Made by a program: the position numbers and the translations under genes. From positions 1-64,000 of the forward strand of contig QCJB01000002.1 of the NCBI GenBank assembly GCA_003216295.1: a stretch of DNA of 64,000 nt, read 5' to 3'. Origin of the DNA: Prochlorococcus sp. AG-402-P16 (lineage in GTDB: Bacteria; Cyanobacteriota; Cyanobacteriia; PCC-6307; Cyanobiaceae). Under the pieces are notes generated by a model. That model was given only the letters and a program-made list of their open reading frames with translations. It made no database searches and was not told the DNA's origin. Every line of letters starts with the position of its first letter. Position 1 is the stretch's first letter. This document shows, piece after piece, positions 27,944 through 37,543 of the stretch.

Positions 27944-30271
27944 TTGAGCAACAAAAAAATTGCCCAAAGTAAAAATTCCATTCTAATTGAAATAGATGGA
28001 ATGAAGTGTGGAAGTTGCGTTCAAGCAGTTGAAAAAATACTTAACAGCGACCCAAATGTAAATCATGCAAGTGTCAATTTAGTTACAAAGACTGCAGTTA
28101 TAGAGCTAATAGAAGCAAATAAACCATTGAACGAATTATTAAACTCGCTTATCTCTAAAGGCTTCCCTTCAAAAAAAAGAGATCATGAAACAACTGACAT
28201 TATTGAATTAGATCAAAAAGGAAATGAAAATTTATGGACTAAATGGCGACAATTAATAATCGCAACTGGATTGCTAATCTTCTCTGGGATGGGTCATTTA
28301 GTTGAAGGCCAACAAATATCTATACCAATTATTGGATCATTGCCTTTTCATGCATCCCTCGCAACATTTTCTTTACTAGGTCCTGGTAGATCAATCTTAA
28401 AATCAGGTTTTCAGTCTGCGCTCATATTTACACCCACCATGGATACATTAGTAAGCCTTGGTGTAACAAGTGCTTACTTGGCAAGCATCATTGCTTTGAT
28501 TTGGCCTCAAGTTGGATGGCCTTGCTTTTTCAATGAGCCAGTTATGCTGCTCGGATTTGTCTTGTTGGGGCGTTTCTTAGAAGAGCGGGCTCGATTAAAC
28601 ACAGGAACTGCTTTAAAAGAACTAGCAAAATTACAACCTCAGACAGCAAATCTAATTCTAGACAACCATGAAATTCGCGAAATAAGAATAGGTGCGCTAA
28701 AGCCAGGAGAAAAAATACAATTATTAGCTGGGGATAGAGTACCTGTCGATGGATTAGTTTTAAAGGGTAGTTCAGCTATAGATATTTCAAGCTTAACTGG
28801 TGAATCATTACCTTTAGAAGCATCCCCAGGAGTTGAACTTCCATCTGGAAGTCTAAATTTAGAATCAACAATAATCTTGGAAGTACAAAAAATAGGTTCT
28901 GAAACAGCTCTAGCAAAAATTATAAGCATGGTTGAAGAAGCCCAAGCCAGAAAAGCACCTATTCAAGGATTAGCCGATAAGGTGGCTGGAATATTTTGCT
29001 ATGGAGTCACAACTCTTTCATTAATTACTTTTCTTTTTTGGTGGAAGCTAGGTACAAAAATTTGGCCAGAAGTCTTAGAAGTATCTAATAGAGGTTTTAT
29101 GCAAAGCCACCATTTGCATAATCATTTAATGAATACAGCCCAAACCCCTATTGGGCTCTCGTTTCAATTGTCAATAGCTGTTTTAGTTGTTGCTTGTCCA
29201 TGTGCTCTTGGCCTTGCCACACCAACGGTAATAACAGTTGCTTCAGGGGAAGCTGCAAAGAGAGGTTGGCTTTTTAAAGGAGGTGATGTTATAGAAATGG
29301 CATCAAAGATTAGTCAAATCATTTTTGATAAAACAGGCACACTAACAATAGGAAGACCTTTAGTAGTTGGATCCTGGGAAAACAACCATTCAGATAAAAA
29401 TTACATGCTTCTCTTAGCTGGGAGTATTGAACAAGATAGTAGACATCCTCTTGCCCAAGCAATTATTCAAAAGGCTCATGAGCAAGAAATTCAGCTCAAA
29501 CAACCATCCTCAGTAACTACATTTCCAGGGAAAGGAATAGCTGGCAAGATTGATAATGAAGATGAGTTAATTAGAGTTGGAACTCCTGAATGGATAATCA
29601 ATGAAGGAATTGAATGGGATGAAATTATTGAAAGAAATTTTAGACTTTCGCAAAACAAAGCTCAATCAATAGTTGCTGTCGCTGTAGGTAGGAAATTATT
29701 AGGATTTTTCTTGATTGATGATCAATTGCGAAAAGATGCTTTCTTGTCAATTGAGAAACTGCGCTCACGAGGATTTGCATTGAATTTATTTAGTGGAGAC
29801 AGAGATTCTGCAGTTCTAAATTTAGGGAAAAAATTGGGCTTTCATGAAAAACAAATTGGTTGGCAAATGTTGCCTTCAGACAAACTAAATAAGTTAAATG
29901 CTCTCAAAAATAAAGGATTTGTAGCGATGATCGGTGATGGAATTAATGATGCTCCTGCTCTTGCAGCTGCAGACTTAGGAGTAGCAATAGGTACTGGCAC
30001 TCAAATAGCTCAAGATTCTGCTGATCTTGTGCTACTAGGAGAAAATTTAGAGTCGCTCCCCAATGCCTTGCAACTATCTAAAAAAGCAATGCAAAAAATA
30101 AAACAAAACTTGGCTTGGGCATTTGGATATAACTTAATTGCTTTACCAATTGCAGCAGGCTTACTACTACCCTCTTCAGGTTTATTACTTTCTCCACCCA
30201 TCGCAGCTTTACTTATGGCCTTAAGTTCAATAAGTGTTGTATTTAATGCTTTATCTTTAAAATTAAAATGA
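27944..30271 (+). CDS. copper-transporting P1B-type ATPase
   Basis: Moves Cu(I) across the plasma or thylakoid membrane, supplying plastocyanin and cytochrome oxidase or removing excess. The 775-residue protein has an N-terminal metal-binding domain (GMKCGSCVQAVEKIL near 18), the CPC membrane motif VACPCALGLATP near 425, the phosphorylated Asp in FDKTGTLTIGRP near 463, HP in SRHPLAQAI near 500 and GDGINDAPALAAADLGVAIG near 665. It may be CtaA or PacS; the sequence does not decide. The start is TTG 27944. The stop overlaps tmk by 4 bases. Confidence 0.93.
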   Translation: MSNKKIAQSKNSILIEIDGMKCGSCVQAVEKILNSDPNVNHASVNLVTKTAVIELIEANKPLNELLNSLISKGFPSKKRDHETTDIIELDQKGNENLWTKWRQLIIATGLLIFSGMGHLVEGQQISIPIIGSLPFHASLATFSLLGPGRSILKSGFQSALIFTPTMDTLVSLGVTSAYLASIIALIWPQVGWPCFFNEPVMLLGFVLLGRFLEERARLNTGTALKELAKLQPQTANLILDNHEIREIRIGALKPGEKIQLLAGDRVPVDGLVLKGSSAIDISSLTGESLPLEASPGVELPSGSLNLESTIILEVQKIGSETALAKIISMVEEAQARKAPIQGLADKVAGIFCYGVTTLSLITFLFWWKLGTKIWPEVLEVSNRGFMQSHHLHNHLMNTAQTPIGLSFQLSIAVLVVACPCALGLATPTVITVASGEAAKRGWLFKGGDVIEMASKISQIIFDKTGTLTIGRPLVVGSWENNHSDKNYMLLLAGSIEQDSRHPLAQAIIQKAHEQEIQLKQPSSVTTFPGKGIAGKIDNEDELIRVGTPEWIINEGIEWDEIIERNFRLSQNKAQSIVAVAVGRKLLGFFLIDDQLRKDAFLSIEKLRSRGFALNLFSGDRDSAVLNLGKKLGFHEKQIGWQMLPSDKLNKLNALKNKGFVAMIGDGINDAPALAAADLGVAIGTGTQIAQDSADLVLLGENLESLPNALQLSKKAMQKIKQNLAWAFGYNLIALPIAAGLLLPSSGLLLSPPIAALLMALSSISVVFNALSLKLK

Positions 30272-30903
30272 AAGGAAAATTTATTGTTCTCGAAGGAATA
30301 GATGGCTCTGGAAAGACGACTCAAATTAATCAATTAGCAAAATGGCTAAAAGAACAAGAAGTCATACCTAAAAACAATCAAATAGTAATAACTAGAGAGC
30401 CAGGAGGAACTGAATTAGGTGAATCAATTCGATCACTCTTACTTGATACTTCAATAAAAGAAAGCCCTAATTCAATTGCTGAGCTTTTACTTTATGCCGC
30501 AGATAGAGCCCAACATGTAAATGAAATTATACGGCCATCTTTGAATAATGGTGATTGGGTTATAAGCGATAGATTTTGCGGATCAACTCTTGCTTATCAA
30601 GGATATGGAAGAAAGTTAGATATTAATTTAATAAAAAATCTAGAGTCAATTGCAACCCAAGGTTTATCTCCTGATATCACATTTCTATTAGACATATCAG
30701 TTGACGAAAGCATGAAGAGAAGGGCAACAAAACAAGACGATCGCATTGAAAAAGAAGGGAAAGACTTTCTAAAAAATGTTTCTTTGGGCTTTAATAGATT
30801 GTCTGAAGAAAATAAATGGAAAAAATTATCAGCAATTCAATCAAAAGAAGAAATTACAGCTGAGATTCAATTTGAAATAATTAAGTTATTAAAAAGAAAA
30901 TGA
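30268..30903 (+). CDS. tmk: thymidylate kinase
   Basis: Phosphorylates dTMP to dTDP. The 211-residue protein has the P-loop LEGIDGSGKTTQ at 8-19, TREPGGTELGESIRSLLL near 42, and the DRFCGSTLAYQG block near 97. Overlaps of 4 bases with the copper ATPase before it and with holB after it indicate one translationally coupled unit. The tmk-holB pair is common in bacteria. Confidence 0.95.
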   Translation: MKGKFIVLEGIDGSGKTTQINQLAKWLKEQEVIPKNNQIVITREPGGTELGESIRSLLLDTSIKESPNSIAELLLYAADRAQHVNEIIRPSLNNGDWVISDRFCGSTLAYQGYGRKLDINLIKNLESIATQGLSPDITFLLDISVDESMKRRATKQDDRIEKEGKDFLKNVSLGFNRLSEENKWKKLSAIQSKEEITAEIQFEIIKLLKRK

Positions 30904-31853
30904 ATGATTTTGGAACAATATTTGGCCAAGACTTAGCCATTAAAATTTTAAAGTCTGCAATTTCTCAAGAACATATTGCTCCTGCTTATTTATTCTCAGG
31001 TCCAAAAGGAGTGGGAAGACGGACAACAGCAAAAGTTTTTATACAAGCACTTCTAGATTCAGATCAAAATAGGGAAAGGACTCAAAGAAAAATAGAAAAT
31101 AATAATCATCCTGACTTATTATGGATTGAACCTTCTTATTTAGTTCAAGGTAAAAGTATTTCTCAATCAGAAGCAAAGTTAGAAAATTTAACTATTAAAG
31201 CACCACCCAAAATCCGACTTGGCCAGATAAAAGAAATAATAGAATTCCTAGGGAAGAAACCTCTTCAATCGCAGAAAAGCATAGTAATTATTGAAGATGT
31301 TGAACAAATGAATGAATCTGCATCAAATGCATTATTAAAAACCCTTGAGGAGCCAAATCAAGGGCTATTTATTCTTATCACTCAAAGGGCAGAAAAATTA
31401 TTAACAACTATTCGATCTCGATGTCAAATAGTTCCCTTTAAACGTTTAACTATCAATCAAACAAATACAATAATTCAAAAAATTAAAAATGCTCAAATAG
31501 ACACGAATTTATCAATTCAAGAGCTCAAAGACCTCTTAATTTTTTCCAATGGATCTCCAGGTCTATATCTTGATAATCTCAAATTTTGGTTAGATATTCC
31601 ACAGACTTTGAAGGGCAAATTAATAATGAAATCAACTAACAAAATTGACGCATTAAAATTAGCTAAAGAAATAACTGATGAACTAAATATAGAGCAACAG
31701 TTATGGCTAATTAATCTTCAACAAAATAATCTTTGGGAAAAAGAAAATGATATAAAATCAATTACAAAACTCGAAGAATTAAGAAAACAACTTTTAAACT
31801 ATGTACAACCCAGACTCGCATGGGAAGTAATTTTATTAGAGTTAACTGTCTAA
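30900..31853 (+). CDS. holB: DNA polymerase III delta-prime subunit
   Basis: Clamp-loader AAA+ subunit of 317 residues. It has a P-loop-like SGPKGVGRRTTAKVFIQALL near 38, NHPDLLWIEP near 75, IIEDVEQMNESASNALLKTL near 129 and the SRC motif in RSRCQIVPF near 175. The Cys-rich zinc site usual between the P-loop and NHPDL is missing; Arg, Gln and Glu residues take its place. I think this is normal in cyanobacterial forms but have not checked. Its stop is two bases from the convergent rpaA stop. Confidence 0.9.
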   Translation: MNDFGTIFGQDLAIKILKSAISQEHIAPAYLFSGPKGVGRRTTAKVFIQALLDSDQNRERTQRKIENNNHPDLLWIEPSYLVQGKSISQSEAKLENLTIKAPPKIRLGQIKEIIEFLGKKPLQSQKSIVIIEDVEQMNESASNALLKTLEEPNQGLFILITQRAEKLLTTIRSRCQIVPFKRLTINQTNTIIQKIKNAQIDTNLSIQELKDLLIFSNGSPGLYLDNLKFWLDIPQTLKGKLIMKSTNKIDALKLAKEITDELNIEQQLWLINLQQNNLWEKENDIKSITKLEELRKQLLNYVQPRLAWEVILLELTV

Positions 31854-31854
31854 A

Positions 31855-32652
31855 TTAAACAGTTACAGGTTCATCTGTGCTTGTATTGAGAGGTTTATCT
31901 ACTCTTGACTCAATTATAAGAGATTTTATTTCTTCTATTTTATCTCCAGTTGGCAATTCCAAGCAATAACCAGCACCATAAACAGTCTTAATAAACTTTG
32001 GCTTGCGAGGATCTGGCTCAAGCTTTGTTCTCAAATGTCTTACATGAACACGTATTGTTTCAATATCATCATCAGGTTCATAACCCCACACTTCTTTAAG
32101 AATCAATGACGGTGCAACTGTTTGTCCGTGTCTTTGCATTAAACAATGGAGAAGTTCAAATTCTAAATGTGTCAAGCGCACTGGTGATTCAAACCAAATT
32201 GCCTCAAATCTTTCAGGAACAAGTGTAAGAGGTCCATAATTTAGAATTTCTTGCTGATTGCTACTTCCGAGTGGAGCCCTATTTGTTCGTCGTAATAAAG
32301 CTTTAATTCTTACTTGTAATTCTTCTAGGTCAAATGGTTTTGTGATGTAGTCGTCTGCACCTGAATTAAAACCAGTAACTTTATCTTTAATACCACCCAA
32401 AGCAGTAATCATCAAAATTGGGATACTTGATGTTCTCTCATCTCTTCTAAGACGCTGGCAGAGTGTTAAGCCATCGACTTTAGGTAACATTAAATCAAGA
32501 AGAATTAAATCAGGGGCATACTGCAAGGCTAAAGCTTGGCCTTTGATACCATCCTCTGCTTTTTGAACATCAAAACCTGTATGTTCCAGGTGCCCTGCAA
32601 CCAGATCTCTCATATCCTGATCGTCTTCAATGAGTAAAATGCAAGGCTTCAT
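31855..32652 (-). CDS. rpaA: response regulator RpaA (circadian output)
   Basis: OmpR-type regulator that in Synechococcus takes the clock signal from SasA and drives dusk genes. The 265-residue protein has a receiver at about 5-120 with [10 protein letters not shown], phospho-acceptor Asp in [13 protein letters not shown] near 53 and [20 protein letters not shown]. The DNA-binding domain has [18 protein letters not shown] and [20 protein letters not shown], then the RpaA-type C-terminal tail. It is preceded by an unusually long non-coding region of 345 bases. The KaiABC genes are not in the window. Confidence 0.92.
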   Translation of the reverse strand: MKPCILLIEDDQDMRDLVAGHLEHTGFDVQKAEDGIKGQALALQYAPDLILLDLMLPKVDGLTLCQRLRRDERTSSIPILMITALGGIKDKVTGFNSGADDYITKPFDLEELQVRIKALLRRTNRAPLGSSNQQEILNYGPLTLVPERFEAIWFESPVRLTHLEFELLHCLMQRHGQTVAPSLILKEVWGYEPDDDIETIRVHVRHLRTKLEPDPRKPKFIKTVYGAGYCLELPTGDKIEEIKSLIIESRVDKPLNTSTDEPVTV

Positions 32653-32912
32653 TAATAATTGCCCATGTTTTGAATAGCACTCGCTATTGCGATTACTGAT
32701 TATTTTTATGATTCTCTCAAAATTTTGTTTTTATTGCAGAATTCGCAAAATCGACTTCTGGAGGAGTCAATCGCTAAAAACCTATTCTCTCACTGGCTTT
32801 CAAAGAAAAAATCGATAAAAACAATAATTACTCTCTTTAGAAAGTCTTCCAATTCGAGGCCTTTACTGTTAAGGAACTCGCAAAACTCATCGAGAAAATA
32901 GACAAAAGCAAG

Positions 32913-32946
32913 TTGATGATCAATGTTTTTTTTACATGATCATCAA
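32913..32946. repeat. perfect 10-bp inverted repeat with T-rich loop
   Basis: TTGATGATCA at 32913-32922 and TGATCATCAA at 32937-32946 are exact reverse complements around a 14-base loop holding eight T on the plus strand. It could form an RNA hairpin on either strand or be a protein site. It lies about 260 bases upstream of the rpaA start and just past the tRNA-Asn terminator. No poly-U follows on either side, so it is not a clear terminator. Confidence 0.5.
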
Positions 32947-32954
32947 AGCTTGGA

Positions 32955-32976
32955 AAAAAGCATCCTATTGCTTTTT
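32955..32976 (-). terminator. intrinsic terminator after tRNA-Asn
   Basis: On the minus strand, AAAAAGCA and TGCTTTTT form an 8-bp stem around a 6-base loop and end in a T run, 22 bases past the tRNA 3' end. This is a good match to a rho-independent terminator, although the stem is A-U rich. Confidence 0.65.
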
Positions 32977-32997
32977 ATTCATCAGGCTTATAGAAAA

Positions 32998-33069
32998 CTC
33001 CCCGGGCGGGATTCGAACCTGCGACCAATCGGTTAACAGCCGATCGCTCTACCGCTGAGCTACCGAGGA
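32998..33069 (-). tRNA. tRNA-Asn(GUU)
   Basis: 72 bases form a full cloverleaf on the minus strand. The acceptor stem TCCTCGG pairs with CCGGGGA with one G-U pair and discriminator G. The D arm contains AGCTCAGCGGTAGAGC. The anticodon loop CTGTTAA carries GTT for Asn. The T arm contains GGTTCGAATCC. CCA is not encoded. Confidence 0.97.
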
Positions 33070-33098
33070 TTACAACATTAAGAACTTAACCTTGCCAG

Positions 33099-33782
33099 CT
33101 ACCTAACGGCAAGTGATTTTAATTGTTGGAACACTTCTGAGCCAGGTTTCCAATCAGAAATACTTCTATTTTCAAGTATTGCAGCTCCATCACAAAAAAA
33201 TAATTCCTCTAAGCGATGAGTCACCCATATTGCGGTAATAGGGTTTGAAGAAGAAGCTGTCAATTTTCTGACAACTTTTAAAACTGAATTCTGACTTTCT
33301 GGATCTAATAAAGCGGTAGGCTCATCAAGTAAAAGTAAATTGGAATTGCTAACAAGTGCTCCGGCAAGAGCTAATCGTTGCTTTTGGCCGCCACTAAGGG
33401 TATGTATTGGTCTATCTAGCATTTCGCCCAGGTCTACTTTTTCCATAGCAGAATGAATAACATCAGACATCTCATTCAAAGCGAATGTTTTAGGAACGCA
33501 TAGCATTAACTCGCTTTTGCAAGTTGGCATGAGCAATTGATGATCTGGATTTTGAAACATCAAAGATGGCTTCAAAGAACAAAAAATTTTTCCACTTTGT
33601 GGAGTAATTACTCTGCTTATAAGGCGAAATAAAGTACTCTTTCCGCTACCATTTTTACCTACCAACATCCATAAACCATTTTTTTTAATTGAAAAAGAGC
33701 ATTGATCAATAACCCTTGTTCCATTGGCCCAAGAGAAAGAAACTTTATCGAATAGCAAACCATTCAACTCAGTTGATTTCAA
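33099..33782 (-). CDS. ABC transporter ATP-binding protein (EcfA/CbiO-like), orphan
   Basis: A single ATPase domain of 227 residues: Walker A VGKNGSGKSTLFRL near 40-53, Q-loop MFQNPDHQLLMPT near 74, signature LSGGQKQRLALAGALV near 128, Walker B LLLLDEPTALLDPESQ near 150 and switch His in WVTHRLEEL near 186. Q-loop and signature resemble the cobalt/ECF class. No membrane partner is next to it, so the substrate cannot be named; energy-coupling factor transport of a vitamin or metal is possible. It lies just downstream of UPF0367 on the same strand. Confidence 0.9.
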   Translation of the reverse strand: MKSTELNGLLFDKVSFSWANGTRVIDQCSFSIKKNGLWMLVGKNGSGKSTLFRLISRVITPQSGKIFCSLKPSLMFQNPDHQLLMPTCKSELMLCVPKTFALNEMSDVIHSAMEKVDLGEMLDRPIHTLSGGQKQRLALAGALVSNSNLLLLDEPTALLDPESQNSVLKVVRKLTASSSNPITAIWVTHRLEELFFCDGAAILENRSISDWKPGSEVFQQLKSLAVR

Positions 33783-33812
33783 AATTTTATCCCCATCTAT
33801 ATATTCTCATCT

Positions 33813-34070
33813 CTAAAGAGAGAATCCTGGACGTTTGGTGCTTGCACCACTACTAGTTTTTTCATAAATTTGTACGGCTATAATTTCACTAATGAGAACA
33901 GTTATTTTTTTATCTTCAACTTTTTCACAACTCAATTCAAGAAATCTTTGATTACCGTTCTGCATGGAATCTATAACCTCGTTGTAAAGCCTCTGAGCAT
34001 CCTCGTGTTTTTTCCTCTGTACTATCAATGGTAAAGGGCTTAATTTAATAGTTAACTCGATAGAATACAC
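33813..34070 (-). CDS. UPF0367 family protein
   Basis: An 85-residue cyanobacterial protein of unknown function. The sequence MYSIELTIKLSPLPLIVQRK, then EDAQRLYNEVIDSM, ISEIIAVQIYEK and a C-terminal RPGF, matches the UPF0367 pattern I know from cyanobacteria. It has no membrane segment and is likely a small alpha/beta protein. It is 30 bases upstream of the ABC ATPase gene, so they may be co-transcribed. Confidence 0.88.
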   Translation of the reverse strand: MYSIELTIKLSPLPLIVQRKKHEDAQRLYNEVIDSMQNGNQRFLELSCEKVEDKKITVLISEIIAVQIYEKTSSGASTKRPGFSL

Positions 34071-34177
34071 TTTTAAAAAGCTGAAAACCTCCTAAGTCTT
34101 ACAAAAAAAAAGAAGAATAGTATAGGATTATGTTAAAAAATAATATTTTAAAAATATTTAAATGAAAAATATTTACT

Positions 34178-35761
34178 TTAATCATTACAGGAGTATAGAG
34201 ACCAATCTCTGCTTTCTCTAATAACAAAGCAATTAGATTGTTCTTCATCATTAAAACTTTTAACTTGTCTTTTTGCATACCAATTTAAACTCGGACGCTC
34301 AAAGCTATTTCTAATATAAATTTCATTATTAGGAAGAATAGATATAAATTCAGCCAAAGGCCTTACATCCCAATTCTCATTTATTTCCCATAACCAAAAG
34401 TTAGAAGTCATAAGGAAAAATAGACCTGTTAAGCTTCCTGAAACTATTCCAAAAAACCCAATCTTTCGAAAGTTAATAATTGAATCAGACAAAAGATAGC
34501 CTCCTAGAAACCAACCAATTCCAATAGAAAATATTATTTTGGAATAAGGTACTGCCCAGTAAAAAAGATCAAACGAAACTAATAAAGAAAAAATAAGCAA
34601 ACAAAATCCTAAAAAAGATATTAAATATGGTATTTTTTCTAAGATTTTTCTGACTAATTCATAATCATTCTCATTCCTTTGAATTAAAGATGACAAAGGA
34701 GGACCACATAATAAAGAGAAAGGCAACCATAATGGCAAGCTATACCATGGCAACTGCATTTTTAAAGGTAGAATACTTCCCGCGATTATTATCTGGGTAC
34801 TTAATGCCCAGGCTCCCCAACGAGTATTAAAACTAAAGCATGCCAATATCAAACCTACTGGCCATAAAAAAATCCAAGGCCAACCGCCTTCCAAAATTTC
34901 AATTATTGGTACCAACACGCCTAGTTCACTTCCAGAGCCACGCTCTAACAACACTCGCCCTGCACCATCTCCCCACCATAACCAAAAAGCTCCTGATCCA
35001 TAAGAGAAAACATTCCAGAAATGCCATGAGAATCCTGGAAGCAGTCCATAAAAGAACCAATCCCATGAAAGATTTTTTAAATTATTTTTTAATTTGTTTT
35101 CCCAAATCAAAGGCAATAAACCAGCTAAAAGAGCAGGAATCATGACAGGGGCTTTAAGCAATAGCAAAAAACTGCAAGCAAATCCAGCTGCAAGAAAATT
35201 AAATTTATTTGATTTTTTTACTTTTATAGAGGTCAAGCAAAACCATAAAAATGCAATCGCACTTAGCTGTGTCCCATCCAACATTGCCATTCGTCCATGT
35301 CTCATAATAGGTAATAAAGTCAAAAGAACACTGGAAGTGGCAATACTGGCTATTCGATCTTTAGGTCGTAAATTCCATTGAATTAAACCACCCAATGGAA
35401 CAACAAAACTAGAAAAAAGAGCTGGAAAAAATCTTATGGAGAACTCTGAAGGTAATAAATTCAACTCAGTTTGAAAGCTTTTATTTACTCCAATAGCGAA
35501 AGATATTATCCAATGTAATCCTGGGGGTTTATTCAAATAGGGTTTATCCCAGATAGCAGGAAGCAATCTATCCAGTCCACTTTTTTGATTCAATTCAAAG
35601 GCAACACGAGCTACTGTTGCTTCATCAAAATCTCTTAAAGGTAAATCCCCAAGAGAAACGAATAAAATGCAACAAGCGATCGTCCACAAAAGAAATAACC
35701 ACCAAATTGGAGGTTTATAGTTGTGGGTAATGCTCTCAGTCAATAACAAAAAATATTCCAT
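34178..35761 (-). CDS. membrane glycosyltransferase, GT39/ArnT-like
   Basis: Integral membrane protein of 527 residues with about 11-12 helices. The first loop has GDLPLRDFDEATVARVAFEL near 39-58, the acidic motif of the GT-C superfamily, and then YLNKPPGLHWI near 80. Such enzymes transfer a sugar from a polyprenyl-phosphate donor to lipid or protein on the outer face of the membrane. The substrate is unknown. The C-terminal 60 residues look like a small soluble domain. It is divergent from cysK. Confidence 0.85.
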   Translation of the reverse strand: MEYFLLLTESITHNYKPPIWWLFLLWTIACCILFVSLGDLPLRDFDEATVARVAFELNQKSGLDRLLPAIWDKPYLNKPPGLHWIISFAIGVNKSFQTELNLLPSEFSIRFFPALFSSFVVPLGGLIQWNLRPKDRIASIATSSVLLTLLPIMRHGRMAMLDGTQLSAIAFLWFCLTSIKVKKSNKFNFLAAGFACSFLLLLKAPVMIPALLAGLLPLIWENKLKNNLKNLSWDWFFYGLLPGFSWHFWNVFSYGSGAFWLWWGDGAGRVLLERGSGSELGVLVPIIEILEGGWPWIFLWPVGLILACFSFNTRWGAWALSTQIIIAGSILPLKMQLPWYSLPLWLPFSLLCGPPLSSLIQRNENDYELVRKILEKIPYLISFLGFCLLIFSLLVSFDLFYWAVPYSKIIFSIGIGWFLGGYLLSDSIINFRKIGFFGIVSGSLTGLFFLMTSNFWLWEINENWDVRPLAEFISILPNNEIYIRNSFERPSLNWYAKRQVKSFNDEEQSNCFVIRESRDWSLYSCND

Positions 35762-35890
35762 CTCTTTATATCTCTAAAATGTCAATAAAGCTTTTATAAA
35801 AAAAATATTCACGCATTATTAAAACAGGATGTATTTATCAAATAACTTTTTGCTACAAAAACTGATTTAAGTTTATTTCAAAAAAGATCT

Positions 35891-36859
35891 ATGCCAATTG
35901 CTAATGACATAACTTCTCTAGTTGGCCAAACCCCCCTAGTTAAGCTAAACCGATTACCTAATGAATTTAATTGTAAGGCTGAAATCGTAGCCAAGTTAGA
36001 AAGTTTCAATCCAACTGCATCAGTCAAAGATCGAATAGCTGGCGCAATGGTTAAATCAGCTGAAAACAAAGGAACTATTAAACCTGGTCAAACAGTTCTT
36101 ATTGAACCAACTAGCGGTAATACAGGTATTGCATTGGCTATGGTCGCCGCCGCAAAAGGTTACCGACTTATACTGACAATGCCTGACACAATGAGCATGG
36201 AAAGACGCTCCATGCTCAGAGCATTTGGGGCAGAGCTTCAACTAACTCCTGGGAAAGAAGGAATTCAAGGTGCCATTCAGCTAGCCAGAGAATTAGTAGC
36301 ATCAATTCCAAACGCATATTTGCTTCAGCAATTCGACAACTTATCCAACCCAGAAATTCATGAAAAAACTACCGCTGAAGAAATTTGGGAAGATTGCGAA
36401 GGCAAACTTGATGCATTAATTGCTGGAGTAGGAACAGGAGGAACAATCACAGGTTGTGCAAGATTTTTAAAACAAAAAAATTCAAAAATCAAGGTTTTTG
36501 CGGTCGAACCATCATCAAGCCCTGTTCTCTCAGGAGGGAATCCTGGATCTCATGCAATACAAGGCATCGGTGCTGGCTTCATCCCTAATGTATTAGACAT
36601 GAATCAAATTGATGAAGTCATCAGAATCAATGATAATGAAGCAATGGACATAGGGAGAAGACTTGCCAAAGAGGAAGGATTGCTTAGTGGTGTCAGCAGT
36701 GGTGCTGCAGTAGCCGCTGCTTTAAAAGTAGGAAATCAACCTGAGTTTGAGAATAAGCGTTTGGTTGTGATCCTTCCTAGTTTTGGTGAAAGATATCTCT
36801 CTACAACTATGTTTACTTCTATCCCTGCAAACCCAGCAAAAGGGAATGAGTACCTCTAA
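35891..36859 (+). CDS. cysK: cysteine synthase A
   Basis: PLP enzyme making cysteine from O-acetylserine and sulfide. The 322-residue protein has the PLP lysine in NPTASVKDRIAGAM near 47, the substrate loop EPTSGNTGIALAM near 75, the phosphate-binding GVGTGGTITGCARFL near 182 and SGVSSGAAVAAAL near 268. Length and motifs are normal. The DnaJ-like gene follows 21 bases later. Confidence 0.95.
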   Translation: MPIANDITSLVGQTPLVKLNRLPNEFNCKAEIVAKLESFNPTASVKDRIAGAMVKSAENKGTIKPGQTVLIEPTSGNTGIALAMVAAAKGYRLILTMPDTMSMERRSMLRAFGAELQLTPGKEGIQGAIQLARELVASIPNAYLLQQFDNLSNPEIHEKTTAEEIWEDCEGKLDALIAGVGTGGTITGCARFLKQKNSKIKVFAVEPSSSPVLSGGNPGSHAIQGIGAGFIPNVLDMNQIDEVIRINDNEAMDIGRRLAKEEGLLSGVSSGAAVAAALKVGNQPEFENKRLVVILPSFGERYLSTTMFTSIPANPAKGNEYL

Positions 36860-36880
36860 AAAAGAAAAAGTTATACATCA

Positions 36881-37534
36881 ATGAGCAAAGACCCTTATCA
36901 AATATTGAAAATTCATCCCAGCGCAAAACTAGAAGAAATTAAACAAGCTTATAGAAAGCTTGTCAAAATACATCACCCAGACAAGGGAGGAGATTCAGCA
37001 ATAATGATCGAAGTAAACTCAGCATGGGAGATATTAAAGAAAAAACATAAAGATCTTAATTTAGATAAAGTTAATAATTCAAAAGTTTACAACCATAATG
37101 AATATAAAAGAGAAACTAATAATTACTCTAAATCTGAAGATCTAAAAAATTGGTTTCACAATGTATATCTCCCTATTGATAAATTATTAGGACAAATAAT
37201 TAATCCTTTAGGTTCAAATATCAAAGATTTATCAGCTGATCCTTATGATCAAATATTAATGGATAATTTCTGTCTCTATCTTGATAAAAGTAAAAATAAA
37301 ATAACAAAAATTAAAAAAATTTATACATCTTATGCAAGTCCATCAATCATAAGGGATTTCAGCTTAGATCTCTATCATTGCTTATCACATGTTGAGGATG
37401 GTATTAATGAATTAGAACGCTATACAATGGGATATGTAGACAATTATCTCCATGATGGCAAGGCAATGATTGCTCTTGCTAAGAAAAAAAGAAAATTTTT
37501 ACAAAGCAATAAAAAAGAATGGCTTATCTTATAA
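36881..37534 (+). CDS. DnaJ-domain protein, non-canonical
   Basis: A 217-residue protein with a J domain at about 3-60 (DPYQILKIHPSAKLEEIKQA, HPD in KIHHPDKGGDS). There is no Gly/Phe region, zinc domain or standard C-terminal substrate domain. The rest is a Lys-rich helical region of about 150 residues. It is probably a specialised DnaK co-chaperone. It is convergent with ndhO, with nine bases between the stops. Confidence 0.87.
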   Translation: MSKDPYQILKIHPSAKLEEIKQAYRKLVKIHHPDKGGDSAIMIEVNSAWEILKKKHKDLNLDKVNNSKVYNHNEYKRETNNYSKSEDLKNWFHNVYLPIDKLLGQIINPLGSNIKDLSADPYDQILMDNFCLYLDKSKNKITKIKKIYTSYASPSIIRDFSLDLYHCLSHVEDGINELERYTMGYVDNYLHDGKAMIALAKKKRKFLQSNKKEWLIL

Positions 37535-37543
37535 CTTCAATCT

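Larger units (their letters stand above)
32653..32997. other. 345-base non-coding region between rpaA and tRNA-Asn
   Basis: No convincing ORF is seen in either strand. The part near the tRNA holds the tRNA terminator and a 10-bp inverted repeat, both listed separately. The remaining roughly 260 bases next to rpaA are the likely promoter and 5' leader of rpaA, on the minus strand. It is one of only two gaps over 300 bases in the window and may also hold a small RNA, for which I see no known signature. Confidence 0.5.
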
